Shown: piece by piece, positions 29,392-38,339 of the stretch
How the letters are laid out: every line of letters starts with the position of its first letter
Numbering within the stretch: the stretch's first letter is position 1
From: Microbacterium esteraromaticum
Lineage (GTDB): Bacteria; Actinomycetota; Actinomycetes; Actinomycetales; Microbacteriaceae
Assembly (NCBI RefSeq): GCF_900163815.1
Contig: NZ_FUKO01000041.1
Span: forward strand, 1-64,000
Reading direction: 5' to 3'
DNA length: 64,000 nucleotides
Program-made: the position numbers and the translations under genes
Notes under the pieces: model-generated
Seen by the model: the letters and a program-made list of their open reading frames with translations, nothing else
What the model was told of the DNA's origin: nothing
Database searches by the model: none

Positions 29392-29477
29392 GATGCGTTC
29401 AGCGTACCGCTCGGGCACTAGGGGGCCGCTGTGCGTTCACCATTGGCGTACGCCGTCGGGGAGAGGCGCGCAGGTCG

Positions 29478-30029
<552 letters not shown>

Positions 30030-30112
30030 GCATCGAGTGTAGGTCGAATCGAGCTGGACATCCGCACTACTGTGAGCACAGGAGCGGGCGCGCGCCCGCG
30101 GGGAAGGAAGAC

Positions 30113-30709
30113 ATGGACTTCGACGCAATCCTCAAGCAGGTGCCGATCGGCGACATCGCGGAGCGCTTCGGCGTCAGCCCGGATGTCGCCCGTCAGGCGG
30201 TGCAGGAGGGCGGTGCAGCTCTCCTCGGGGGCCTCGCCAAGAACGCGGAGACCGCAGAGGGCTCCTCCGCTATCGAGCAGGCGCTCAGCCGCCATGAGGG
30301 CTTCAACGGCGCTTCCAAGGTCGATGACATCGACACCGCCGACGGCGACAAGATCGTCAAGCACGTGTTCGGCAACAAGGAGAAGGAGGTCGTCAACAGC
30401 CTCACCGAGTCGAAGAAGACCGCCGGTGGCATCGACTTCGGCAAACTGCTGCCCGTGCTCGCGCCGATCGTCATGGGCCTGATCGCGAACGCCACCAAGG
30501 GCAAGAGCACCGGTGGCGGCGGCGGTCTCGGCGACATTCTCGGCGGGCTGCTCGGCGGCGGCCAGAACGAGCAGTCATCGGGTGGCGGCGGCCTCGGTGA
30601 CATCCTCGGTGGGCTCGGTGGCATGTTCGGCGGCGGCCAGCAGAGCGGCTCGAACTCCGGCGGCAACGTGGTCGGCGACATCCTGGGCGGCCTCTTCGGC
30701 AAGAAGTAG
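30113..30709 (+). CDS. DUF937 family protein
   Basis: A 198-residue protein with an N-terminal helical domain (M-D-F-D-A-I-L-K-Q-V-P-I and a following A-L-L-G-G-L repeat) typical of DUF937, and a glycine-rich C-terminal half. The latter has repeated G-L-G-D-I-L-G-G units ending in G-L-F-G-K-K. GGAAGG stands 7 bases before the ATG. No signal peptide is seen. Function is unknown. It is divergent from hpt and convergent with tilS. Confidence 0.85.
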   Translation: MDFDAILKQVPIGDIAERFGVSPDVARQAVQEGGAALLGGLAKNAETAEGSSAIEQALSRHEGFNGASKVDDIDTADGDKIVKHVFGNKEKEVVNSLTESKKTAGGIDFGKLLPVLAPIVMGLIANATKGKSTGGGGGLGDILGGLLGGGQNEQSSGGGGLGDILGGLGGMFGGGQQSGSNSGGNVVGDILGGLFGKK

Positions 30710-30726
30710 GCGTCGCCGCTGCCCGC

Positions 30727-31716
30727 TCAGCGGGCGGTGAAAACGATGCGCCCGCCTGCTCGGCGCGCCGAGCAGGCGGGCAGGTCGATCGGCCCCTGTC
30801 CCGACCAGTCGGTCACGAGGCGTGCGACTTCGACGGTCTGCGAGCGGCTGAGGCTGACGCCGAACTCGCTGTCGACGACGAAGCGGAGGATCCGGTTCCG
30901 CAATGCCGCAGGGTTGGCGGCGAGTGCGGCCACGCTGACAGATATTCCCGCCTCCGCATGCTCGACGATGTCCTCGATCGTCTCGTGGATCATCTCGTCG
31001 AATGCCTCGGCGTCCTCCCGCAGCTGTTCGGCGGTGCGCGCCAGCGCCTCTGCAATCCCCGGCCCGATCTCGGCTTCGAGCACAGGCAGCGCCTGCGTGC
31101 GCACGCGAACGCGCGCGTAGCGGGTGTCGAGATTGTGCGGGTCATTCCAGAACGGCAGAGCGGATGCTGCGCAGAACGCAACCGTCGTCGCACGCCGCAC
31201 CGTGAGCAGGGGGCGCAGCCACAGCATCCCGTCGCCGTCTTGGCGTGATGGCGCCATTCCCTGCAGACTCGCCGCACCCGAGCCGCGGGCGAGGCCCAGC
31301 AGCACGGTCTCGGCCTGATCGTCGAGGGTGTGGCCAAGCAGAACAGCCGTCGCGTTCTCTGCGGCGGCGAAGCGTGCGAGCGCGGCGTACCGCGCAGCTC
31401 GAGCCGCGGCTTCCGGACCGTCCGGATGCTGATCATCGACCTCGATGGCCAGCACCATCGCTTCCACGTCGAGCTCGCGCGCCTGTGTCGCAGCGCGCTG
31501 GGCGACAGCATCCGATCCACTCTGCAGGCCGTGGTCGACGACCGCCGCGACAACGCTCATGCCGAGTTTGGTCGCCTCGAACGCGACGGCCGCGGTCAGC
31601 GCCAGCGAATCGGCGCCACCCGACAGTCCGACGATGACGCGCGTTTCGGGAACGGCAACCAGAGCGTTGCGAACGGCGAGGCGCACTTCGGCGATGGCGG
31701 GATCGAGTGAGGGCAC
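30727..31716 (-). CDS. tilS: tRNA(Ile)-lysidine synthase
   Basis: A 329-residue protein with the PP-loop S-G-G-A-D-S at 32-37, followed by a long helical region and the P-F-W-N-D-P-x-N segment seen in TilS proteins. It modifies cytidine 34 of tRNA-Ile(CAT) to lysidine. Length is typical of short actinobacterial TilS. Its last codons include a perfect 32-bp palindrome (30750-30781). It is usually near hpt and ftsH, as here. Confidence 0.93.
   Translation of the reverse strand: MPSLDPAIAEVRLAVRNALVAVPETRVIVGLSGGADSLALTAAVAFEATKLGMSVVAAVVDHGLQSGSDAVAQRAATQARELDVEAMVLAIEVDDQHPDGPEAAARAARYAALARFAAAENATAVLLGHTLDDQAETVLLGLARGSGAASLQGMAPSRQDGDGMLWLRPLLTVRRATTVAFCAASALPFWNDPHNLDTRYARVRVRTQALPVLEAEIGPGIAEALARTAEQLREDAEAFDEMIHETIEDIVEHAEAGISVSVAALAANPAALRNRILRFVVDSEFGVSLSRSQTVEVARLVTDWSGQGPIDLPACSARRAGGRIVFTAR
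30750..30781. repeat. perfect 32-bp palindrome in the tilS 3' end
   Basis: The left arm 30750-30765 and the right arm 30766-30781 are exact reverse complements with no spacer. The arm is GCCCGCCTGCTCGGCG. It encodes the last residues of TilS and lies just before the convergent DUF937 stop. Confidence 0.9.
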
Positions 31717-31831
31717 TTCTCCACGCTAGAGCACAGCGCTCGACGCTGAAGCCCTGCGCGCGGGTGATAAGCGGCGGGCGCGAGTAGGCTGGTCTGCGGC
31801 ATCCACCCCGTCTTTCCTGAGGAGCACACGC

Positions 31832-32323
31832 ATGGGCGCACACGACGTCATCATCGAGATTCCGCGCGGCAGCCGCGTGAAGTACGAAGTCGACCACGAG
31901 ACCGGTCGCGTCCACCTCGACCGCGTTCTGTACACGACGTTCGGCTACCCCGCCGACTACGGCTATTTCGACAACACGCTCGGCGAAGACGGCGACCCGC
32001 TCGACGTGCTCGTGCTGCTCGACCACGGCATCTACCCGGGCGTCGTCGTGAGCGTGCGTCCCGTCGCCGTGCTGAAGATGAGCGACGAGGCCGGTGGCGA
32101 TGACAAGCTCGTCGCCGTGCTGTCGAAGGACCCGCGCTGGGAGCACATCCAGGACATCGACGACATCGCCGAGCACACGAAGAAGGAGATCGCGCACTTC
32201 TTCGAGCACTACAAGGACCTCGAGCCCAGCAAGTGGGTCAAGGTCGACGACTGGGGCAATGCCGCTGAGGCGCAGCGCATCCTCGACGAGGCGATCGAGC
32301 GCTTCGGCACCGAAGGCCACTGA
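31832..32323 (+). CDS. ppa: inorganic pyrophosphatase
   Basis: A 163-residue family I soluble pyrophosphatase with I-E-I-P-R-G-S-R-V-K-Y-E, D-Y-G-Y-x-D-N-T and the metal-binding D-G-D-P-L-D-V-L-V. It hydrolyses pyrophosphate in the cytoplasm. The ATG at 31832 follows GAGGAG at 7 bases. A strong hairpin follows the stop. Confidence 0.97.
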   Translation: MGAHDVIIEIPRGSRVKYEVDHETGRVHLDRVLYTTFGYPADYGYFDNTLGEDGDPLDVLVLLDHGIYPGVVVSVRPVAVLKMSDEAGGDDKLVAVLSKDPRWEHIQDIDDIAEHTKKEIAHFFEHYKDLEPSKWVKVDDWGNAAEAQRILDEAIERFGTEGH

Positions 32324-32344
32324 GCTTTCTACAGCGCAGCAACG

Positions 32345-32376
32345 CGAAACCCCCGGTCGGTCGGCCGGGGGTTTCG
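32345..32376. terminator. 12-bp hairpin between ppa and the M23 gene
   Basis: CGAAACCCCCGG (32345-32356) pairs with CCGGGGGTTTCG (32365-32376). The convergent position and the A/T ends of both arms suggest a bidirectional terminator. Confidence 0.85.
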
Positions 32377-32393
32377 TCGTGACTCGAAGCGAT

Positions 32394-33812
32394 TCAGATA
32401 GCGCCGCGAGCGGCGAGGAAGTTGTACGGGTTGACAGTGCCGCCGCCCGTGTAGACCTCGAAGTGCACGTGGCATCCCTGCGATGCACCGGTGTTGCCGG
32501 CGTAGGCGATCACTTGACCGGCGCTGACGTGCTGGCCGGACGAAACGGCGAAGCGCGCAATGTGCGCGTAGCCGGTGGCGATGCCGTTGCCATGCTGAAT
32601 GCGAACGTAGTTGCCGTAGCCGCCGTTGTAGAACGCTGCATCGACGCGGCCAGAAGACGCCGCGTAGATGGGTGCTCCGCATCCGTTCGCGAAGTCGGTT
32701 CCGCGGTGGTAGGTAGAGCGCCAGACGCCGTTGCTGAACTGCGGCGGGCGCGGGCCATAGCCCGAGGAGATGTAGCCGCCGTGCGGGCGTCGCCAGGCGC
32801 CGGAGCCCGAGCCGCCGGATCCTGATCCGCCACCCGAGCTGGGGCGTCCTCCGCCTCCGCCGCCCTGGTTGTTCTTCGCGGCCTCTTCGGCTGCTTTGCG
32901 TGCTCGTTCCGCTTCTTGGCGGCGGCGCTCGGCTTCGGCCTTGCGGCGCCGCTCTTCCTCGGCCTTGCGCACGCGCTCGCCCTCTTGGTACCCGGCGACT
33001 GTGGCGGCCGTGTTGTCCTTGAGTGCGGCGAGCTGGGCTTCGAGCGTCTGCAGGTTGGCCTGCTTCTCATCGAGAGCGGCCTGCGCAGCATCCGCTGCCT
33101 GCTGCGCCTTGATCATCTTCTCTTCGGCGATCTTCTGCAGGCGGTCGCGCTCATCGCGGGCAGTTGTCGCCTGGTCGCTCAGCGACTGCGCGGCGTCACG
33201 CGCCGAAGCGGCGTTCTCGTACACCGTGCGGTTGTAGCCGAGCAGCTTGTCCATGCCGCCCAGGCGCGACAGCAGCCCGTCGGCGTCAGCGGAATCGGAG
33301 AAGAACAGTTCGAGGGCGGCGTCGTCGCCACCGTTTCGGTACAGCTGGGTGGCGACCTGACCGGCCTTGCGCGCCGTCTCATCGGCGATCTTGGACTGAT
33401 CGTCGGCCTGCGACTGCAGATCGGCGGCCTTGGCGGCCTGGTCGAAGAACGCCTGCTGCGCTTCGTAGAACTCGTCGCCGGCGGTGCGGGCCGCGGCTTC
33501 GGCTGCGGCGGCGCGCTGGGTGAGCGACTGGATCAGCGTCTCGATGCGACTGATCTCGGCGCCCTTGGCGGATTCGCTGGCCTTCGCGCGCTGCACGTCA
33601 TCCCAGCTGGGGTAATCGGCCGCGTGCGCAGACTGGGTGCTCGCCGAGATGCCGAAGGCACTGAGCGCGATGGCGCTGAGTGCGCCGACCGTGATCGCTC
33701 CGCGGCGGGTGATGGGGCTGGTGGGCCAGAGCGCGCGGCGCTCGGCGGCGGTCGGTGCGCAACCGCAATCGTCGGATGTTGCCCGCGCATCCGGGTGCTG
33801 ATCGTTGTTCAC
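32394..33812 (-). CDS. secreted M23 peptidase with coiled coil
   Basis: A 472-residue envelope protein. A twin-arginine-like or standard signal region with R-R-G-A and a hydrophobic stretch lies around 36-62 and ends in A-H-A-A. A long coiled coil of Ala, Glu, Lys and Arg spans about 70-310, then a glycine/serine linker, then a LytM domain from about 345. The LytM metal ligands appear in H-R-G-T-D and H-V-H-F-E, so it looks active. It probably cuts peptidoglycan or activates another hydrolase during cell division, as NlpC- or EnvC-like proteins with coiled coils do. Confidence 0.9.
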   Translation of the reverse strand: MNNDQHPDARATSDDCGCAPTAAERRALWPTSPITRRGAITVGALSAIALSAFGISASTQSAHAADYPSWDDVQRAKASESAKGAEISRIETLIQSLTQRAAAAEAAARTAGDEFYEAQQAFFDQAAKAADLQSQADDQSKIADETARKAGQVATQLYRNGGDDAALELFFSDSADADGLLSRLGGMDKLLGYNRTVYENAASARDAAQSLSDQATTARDERDRLQKIAEEKMIKAQQAADAAQAALDEKQANLQTLEAQLAALKDNTAATVAGYQEGERVRKAEEERRRKAEAERRRQEAERARKAAEEAAKNNQGGGGGGRPSSGGGSGSGGSGSGAWRRPHGGYISSGYGPRPPQFSNGVWRSTYHRGTDFANGCGAPIYAASSGRVDAAFYNGGYGNYVRIQHGNGIATGYAHIARFAVSSGQHVSAGQVIAYAGNTGASQGCHVHFEVYTGGGTVNPYNFLAARGAI

Positions 33813-34041
33813 ACGCGCCCTTCCACCATATTCACAAGTGCCACACTAACAACATTCGTCACATCTGCACCAGGTTTGCGCGGCTGACGGGTTGCGCGCG
33901 CATACCGCACGTCGTTGTCGTGCATCTCTATCGTGCATCGGAAACGCCCGGGATGCCGGCAGGAATGCCTCCGATTTCGTGATTCGTCTGAGCGTCCTTT
34001 ATGCTTGAGCGTCGGCAGGACAACCCTCGGGATTCGCCTGC

Positions 34042-34114
34042 GGCCCCATCGTTTAGCGGCCTAGGACGCCGCCCTTTCACGGCGGTAGCACGGGTTCGAA
34101 TCCCGTTGGGGTCA
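34042..34114 (+). tRNA. tRNA-Glu(TTC)
   Basis: 73 bases without CCA. The acceptor GGCCCCA pairs with TGGGGTC. The anticodon stem CCGCC/GGCGG holds loop CTTTCAC, giving anticodon TTC. The T-loop is TTCGAAT. Confidence 0.96.
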
Positions 34115-34123
34115 CTCATCCGA

Positions 34124-34129
34124 TACAAT
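34124..34129 (+). promoter_or_regulatory. TACAAT, candidate -10 for tRNA-Asp
   Basis: TACAAT ends 11 bases before the tRNA-Asp gene in an otherwise AT-rich gap, fitting a sigma-70-like -10 element. A similar TATAGT at 34270-34275 precedes tRNA-Phe. Confidence 0.45.
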
Positions 34130-34140
34130 TTAATAGTTAT

Positions 34141-34214
34141 GGCCCTGTAGCGCAGTTGGTTAGCGTGCCGCCCTGTCACGGCGGAGGTCGCGGGTTCAAG
34201 TCCCGTCAGGGTCG
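34141..34214 (+). tRNA. tRNA-Asp(GTC)
   Basis: 74 bases without CCA. The acceptor GGCCCTG pairs with CAGGGTC. The anticodon stem CCGCC/GGCGG holds loop CTGTCAC, giving anticodon GTC. The T-loop is TTCAAGT. Confidence 0.96.
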
Positions 34215-34226
34215 CTCCTAGCGATC

Positions 34227-34254
34227 GGCCTTCTTTCGAGAAGGCCTTTCGTTT
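34227..34254 (+). terminator. hairpin with TTCG loop after tRNA-Asp
   Basis: GGCCTTCT (34227-34234), tetraloop TTCG, AGAAGGCC (34239-34246), then TTTCGTTT. This is a classical intrinsic terminator for the tRNA-Glu/Asp unit. Confidence 0.88.
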
Positions 34255-34284
34255 CGGACGCGGCAGTTCTATAGTCAGCCGCGC

Positions 34285-34357
34285 GGCTCTGTAGCTCAGT
34301 TGGTAGAGCGTTCGACTGAAAATCGAAAGGTCACCGGATCGATGCCGGTCGGAGCCA
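34285..34357 (+). tRNA. tRNA-Phe(GAA)
   Basis: 73 bases without CCA. The acceptor GGCTCTG pairs with CGGAGCC (one wobble). The anticodon stem TTCGA/TCGAA holds loop CTGAAAA, giving anticodon GAA. The T-arm loop is ATCGATG, with stem CCGG/CCGG. Confidence 0.95.
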
Positions 34358-34384
34358 CACGGATCATCATTACAGTGATCCCAG

Positions 34385-34423
34385 AAACCCTCGCCTAGCT
34401 TCTACATGGCGGGGGTTTTGCTT
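34385..34423 (+). terminator. 11-bp hairpin after tRNA-Phe
   Basis: AAACCCTCGCC (34385-34395) pairs with GGCGGGGGTTT (34408-34418), followed by TGCTT. It ends the tRNA-Phe transcript. Confidence 0.85.
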
Positions 34424-34439
34424 TGCCCGGGTGAGGTGA

Positions 34440-34622
34440 GGTTTTGAGGCCTATCAGCCAAAAGAAGCGAATAAGTTCGGGGACACCACCGCCGTCGAAC
34501 TCTCCGAGCACGCAGCAGAGGCCGCGGACTGCGTCTTCCCCCGGCACGGGAAGGGCGACTCGATCGATGACCTCACGCCACTCGTCGTCGCACCTCGACT
34601 ACGCTCGCATCGAGCCGGTTGA
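34440..34622 (+). pseudogene. start-less open frame, possible gene remnant
   Basis: A frame open from 34440 to TGA at 34620-34622 has coding-like base use in its last 50 codons but no start codon, and its product matches nothing I know. It lies in the 340-base gap between the tRNA-Phe terminator and the next gene. It may be the tail of a lost gene at a tRNA integration spot, or chance. Confidence 0.25.
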
Positions 34623-34701
34623 ACACACCGGCTGACACCAGCAAAACGCTCTCCAGACACGCCGGGGCGGGTCGAAGATAGGTCATGAAAAGAGTGAAGC
34701 G

Positions 34702-35463
34702 ATGACCAAGACACTGCTACTTACGCCAACGATCTCGACTGGTGGTCGGTCAGTATTTCCAAAGGGCAAAAACCCTGCCCGCTTCATCGGGTGGCTCCTC
34801 ATAGTTCCTGCCATAGCGTTCGCTATCGCGTTTGCCGACTCTCGTGTCGGTTTCAGGCTGCTCATGGCCAGTGTCGGAATCACCATGCTGGTTCTCGCGC
34901 TCGCGCTATATTTCCGTAGCCGCACCTTGCGAACTGGAAATATTCGTATTGCCGCGTCTGGCGGGCTGCGGTTCCTGCCACCAGGTTCCACCCGCGCCGG
35001 TGCGTTGTGTGTTGCGATCGCATTTCTCATTCCCGCTAGCGCCTCACTGATCATCACGCTCGTCGACCTGCCGACCCAGCAGGGCTTTTCACGGTTCACA
35101 GCCGTGGGCCCGTATGTTCTTGCGGCGCTCGGGCTCTGGCTGCTCGTGAAGGAGATCCTGTCTGCGCGGACCCCGGCGGGCCTGCAGGTCGACGCGGAGG
35201 GGCTCAGCGGTGTTCGCGGCACCAAGCAGGTGCATCTTCGCTGGGACGACCTCGAGAGCGCAGCGGCGTTCGGGCGCCACGGACCACAGCTCATGCTGCT
35301 CACGAGCAACCAAGGGCCGATTGCCCTTGAAGCACATCACTTTGGCTCTGACCCGGCGGTGGTTGCGCGCATCATCGAATATTTCAGAGTGAATCCGACG
35401 CAGCGTGCACAGTTGAACGACGGCGCAGCCGCGATCCGCACCGTAGAAATGGTAAGCCGCTAA
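34702..35463 (+). CDS. unknown membrane protein with PH-like tail
   Basis: A 253-residue protein with four membrane helices (about 27-45, 52-70, 97-117 and 131-150) and a soluble C-terminal domain of about 95 residues. That domain has the G-L-Q-V-D-A-E-G-L, then W-D-D-L-E-S pattern of small PH-like domains found in bacterial membrane proteins. The start is ATG 34702, with AGTGAAGCG upstream as a weak Shine-Dalgarno. Lower G+C and plainer codon use than the neighbours, together with its place after tRNA-Phe, hint at acquired DNA. Function is unknown. Confidence 0.6.
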   Translation: MTKTLLLTPTISTGGRSVFPKGKNPARFIGWLLIVPAIAFAIAFADSRVGFRLLMASVGITMLVLALALYFRSRTLRTGNIRIAASGGLRFLPPGSTRAGALCVAIAFLIPASASLIITLVDLPTQQGFSRFTAVGPYVLAALGLWLLVKEILSARTPAGLQVDAEGLSGVRGTKQVHLRWDDLESAAAFGRHGPQLMLLTSNQGPIALEAHHFGSDPAVVARIIEYFRVNPTQRAQLNDGAAAIRTVEMVSR

Positions 35464-35507
35464 GCGCTAGTCGATGTCGGCGAGGCGAGCATGCCACACT
35501 GGCATCC

Positions 35508-37004
35508 ATGCCGCAGCAGCCGACAGACCCGCGCCAGGCGCGGCGTCTCTCCGAGACCCTGAACGAATTCCAACAGGCCGAAGGGCACCCGCACTTCCGG
35601 CTGGATGTCGAGCGCGTCCGGTTCTCGCCGTTCTACTCGCGACTGTCGGCCGTCACCCAGGTGATCTCGCAGACCGGGGCGGGTCTAGCAGTGCACAACC
35701 GACTCACCCACTCCATCAAGGTCGCCGCTGTGGCACGGGCGATCGCCACCCACCTGTCGTCGCGCACCGATGAGTCTGCACAGATCGTCGCAGAGCTGGG
35801 CGGTGCACACCCGGTGGTCGTGCAGGCGGCAGCCGCGGCGCACGATCTCGGACATCCACCGTTCGGCCATCTCGGCGAGCAGACGCTCGATCGTCTGGCA
35901 CGCGAACGCTTCGGCCTCAGAGAAGGCTTCGAGGGCAACGCGCAGACCTACCGCATCATCACTCGCCTCGATGAGCACGACCGCCCCGGTGTCGGTCTCA
36001 ACCTCACCGCCGCGGTGCGCGCCGCAGTGCTGAAGTACCCGTGGCGGCGCGGCCAGGGCGGAGAGCGCCGCGGCGGGGCCAGCAAGTTCAACTTCTACGC
36101 GATCGACGGACCGGATGCCGCGCAGGCACTCTCCGCGTACCCGCTGATCGAACGCGGGCAGCAGACCATCGAGTGCTCGATCATGGATATCGCCGACGAC
36201 ATCGCCTACTCGCTGCACGACCTCGACGACTTCTACCGCGCCGGGCTGCTGAACCCGGCCACGCTCTCGGCCGAGTTCCGCTCCTGGCACCGCGAGCTCG
36301 CCGGTCTTCGAGCATCCGACACCGAGACACTCGCCACCGACACCCGCACTCCCGGCCACTCGCTCGAGCTTCTCTGGCGCCGACTGCAGAGCAAAGATGC
36401 CTGGATCGCCGATGCCGATGCGTTCGGCGAGGCCGTCGCCAAGGTCGCCGCCGAGGTGATCGATGGTCTCGTCGCCGAGCCGTTCGACGGATCTCTCTCC
36501 AGCGAGCGCGCGCTCGCGCGATTCACCACCGGCTGGATCGCGCGCCTGCAATCGTCGGTCGAGGTGCGTCGCCACCCAGACGTGCGCTCGGGTCACGTCA
36601 GCCTCAACCGGCAGGCGTGGCATGAGGTCGCGGTGCTGAAGTTCCTGCACGAGCGCTTCATTCTCGAGCGTCCCGACCTCACGGTTTACCAGCGCGGACA
36701 GGCGAGTGTGCTCGAACGGCTCGTCGACGGGTTCACGGCCTGGCTCGACGATCCGCGTGACGCCCGACGCGCTCCGCGCCGACTGATCGACCTGGTCGAG
36801 CTGGCCACCGACGACTACCGCCGACTGCGGCAGGACGCCCCAGAGCTCGTCGAATCCCACACCGACAACGATCTCGATGCGCTCGCTCGCGGCCGCGGCA
36901 TCATCGACTACGTGGCCTCACTCACCGACGCGCAGGCACTCTCGATCGACGCGCTGCTGTCCGGCCGGACCGAGCGGCTGTGGGACGCCGGACAGGGGCT
37001 CTGA
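35508..37004 (+). CDS. dgt: deoxyguanosinetriphosphate triphosphohydrolase
   Basis: A 498-residue HD-domain dNTPase. H68 in V-H-N-R-L-T-H-S and H112-D113 in A-H-D-L-G-H-P-P-F-G-H form the metal site. It splits dGTP (and often other dNTPs) to the nucleoside and triphosphate. The ATG at 35508 has no strong Shine-Dalgarno but starts the conserved N-terminus. A 100-residue unknown gene follows 5 bases after the stop. Confidence 0.94.
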   Translation: MPQQPTDPRQARRLSETLNEFQQAEGHPHFRLDVERVRFSPFYSRLSAVTQVISQTGAGLAVHNRLTHSIKVAAVARAIATHLSSRTDESAQIVAELGGAHPVVVQAAAAAHDLGHPPFGHLGEQTLDRLARERFGLREGFEGNAQTYRIITRLDEHDRPGVGLNLTAAVRAAVLKYPWRRGQGGERRGGASKFNFYAIDGPDAAQALSAYPLIERGQQTIECSIMDIADDIAYSLHDLDDFYRAGLLNPATLSAEFRSWHRELAGLRASDTETLATDTRTPGHSLELLWRRLQSKDAWIADADAFGEAVAKVAAEVIDGLVAEPFDGSLSSERALARFTTGWIARLQSSVEVRRHPDVRSGHVSLNRQAWHEVAVLKFLHERFILERPDLTVYQRGQASVLERLVDGFTAWLDDPRDARRAPRRLIDLVELATDDYRRLRQDAPELVESHTDNDLDALARGRGIIDYVASLTDAQALSIDALLSGRTERLWDAGQGL

Positions 37005-37009
37005 GCGCG

Positions 37010-37312
37010 ATGGGCGATGACCGCACGGGCACCCGCCGCATCGAACTCATGCTGCGCAAGCCGTGGTTCGCGCTGTATGCCGGCATCCGCCCGACTCTCG
37101 TCATCGGCGGACGCGGCCAGCCGACCCAATGGGGCCTCGGCACCTGGCAGATGCCCGCCGACGAGGCGGTGACACTGGGCGTGTTCCTCTTCAACAGAGT
37201 GTGGCGCTTCGGTGCGGCGGAGTTCACGGTCGCGCCCGGCCAGACCTCCACCCTCGTCTACCAGGCTCCGGCGCTGCCCTTCGGCCGCGGGCGGATTCGC
37301 GCCACCGAATAG
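37010..37312 (+). CDS. unknown 100-aa protein downstream of dgt
   Basis: A 100-residue basic, beta-rich protein with conserved-looking segments G-R-G-Q-P-T-Q-W-G-L-G-T-W and V-F-L-F-N-R-V-W-R-F-G. It starts 5 bases after the dgt stop and is certainly cotranscribed. No signal peptide is seen. I know no function. It resembles unnamed actinobacterial proteins, and its linkage to dgt may be meaningful. Confidence 0.7.
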   Translation: MGDDRTGTRRIELMLRKPWFALYAGIRPTLVIGGRGQPTQWGLGTWQMPADEAVTLGVFLFNRVWRFGAAEFTVAPGQTSTLVYQAPALPFGRGRIRATE

Positions 37313-37379
37313 CGCGCCCGAAGTCGCGCTCCGCGTGGAAGAGTGGATGCCACATGGCACCATCTTCCGGAGGAGCATC

Positions 37380-38300
37380 ATGCGCGCTGTCGTCTACGAC
37401 CGGTTCACCAAGGATTTCGATGAGCTCGCCGTGCGCGATGTTCCCGAGCCGAAGCTCCCTCCGGCATCCCTCCTGATCGACGTGCGCGCAGCGGGCGTGA
37501 ATCCGGTCGATTGGAAGCTCATGGCAGGCTACCTGGATGCGATCGTGCCGACGCAGTTCCCGGTGATTCCGGGATGGGATGTCGCCGGCGTCGTCGTCGG
37601 CACGGGCTTCGACACCCCGGAGTTTCAGATCGGCGACGAGGTGATGGCCTACGCCCGCAAGGATGTGCTGAGCACGGGCACCTTCGCCGAGCGCGTGGCT
37701 GTTCCGGTCTCCGCCGTGACGGCGAAACCCGCGTCTCTCTCCTGGGAACAGGCCGGCGGGCTCCCGCTCGTCGGCGGTGCCGCCCTGCGCACGATCGACG
37801 CACTCGGTGAACTGCATGCGCGCACGGTGCTCATCCACGGTGCTTCCGGTGGCGTCGGCAGTCTCGCGGTGCAGATGGCCGTCGCCCGCGGAGCGCGCGT
37901 GATCGGCACAGCATCCGAAGTGAACCACGACTTCCTGCGCAGCCTCGGAGCGGAGCCCACCACCTATGGCGACGGCCTCGCCGAACGGGTACGCGCGCTT
38001 GCGGGCGGCCAGGTCGATGCCGTCGCCGACTTCGCGGGCGACGTACTGACAGTCACACTCGATGTGCTCAGTCCCGACGGAGTGCACGCGTCGATCGCTG
38101 ACGCGACGGTCCGCGACCATGGTGGCCGCTACATCTGGGTGCGCCCGGACGGTTCGGAGACGGCGCGTCTCGCCGCGATGGCGGATGCCGGAGAGCTGCG
38201 CATCGATATCGCGGGCACCTACGGTCTTGATGAGGTGGCCGAGGCCTTCCGCGCCAGCAGTTCCGGGCACACTCGCGGCAAGCTCGTCATCATCCCCTGA
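37380..38300 (+). CDS. NADP-dependent oxidoreductase, quinone-reductase type
   Basis: A 306-residue medium-chain dehydrogenase/reductase without the zinc ligands. The N-terminal GroES-like domain has V-N-P-V-D-W-K and P-G-W-D-V-A-G-V-V. The cofactor domain has G-A-S-G-G-V-G-S at about 158-165. It probably reduces quinones or enones with NADPH. The ATG at 37380 follows GGAGGAG at 5 bases; the upstream frame belongs to another gene. Confidence 0.9.
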   Translation: MRAVVYDRFTKDFDELAVRDVPEPKLPPASLLIDVRAAGVNPVDWKLMAGYLDAIVPTQFPVIPGWDVAGVVVGTGFDTPEFQIGDEVMAYARKDVLSTGTFAERVAVPVSAVTAKPASLSWEQAGGLPLVGGAALRTIDALGELHARTVLIHGASGGVGSLAVQMAVARGARVIGTASEVNHDFLRSLGAEPTTYGDGLAERVRALAGGQVDAVADFAGDVLTVTLDVLSPDGVHASIADATVRDHGGRYIWVRPDGSETARLAAMADAGELRIDIAGTYGLDEVAEAFRASSSGHTRGKLVIIP

Positions 38301-38339
38301 CCGCCTGTGGGCGCACGCAGCGGTTGGCGGCCGTCGGCA

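Noticed and set aside
30721..30735. Separate terminator GCCCGC-TCA-GCGGGC after DUF937
   Set aside because: Six-bp stem without T-run overlapping the tilS stop; too weak to call alone next to the 32-bp palindrome.
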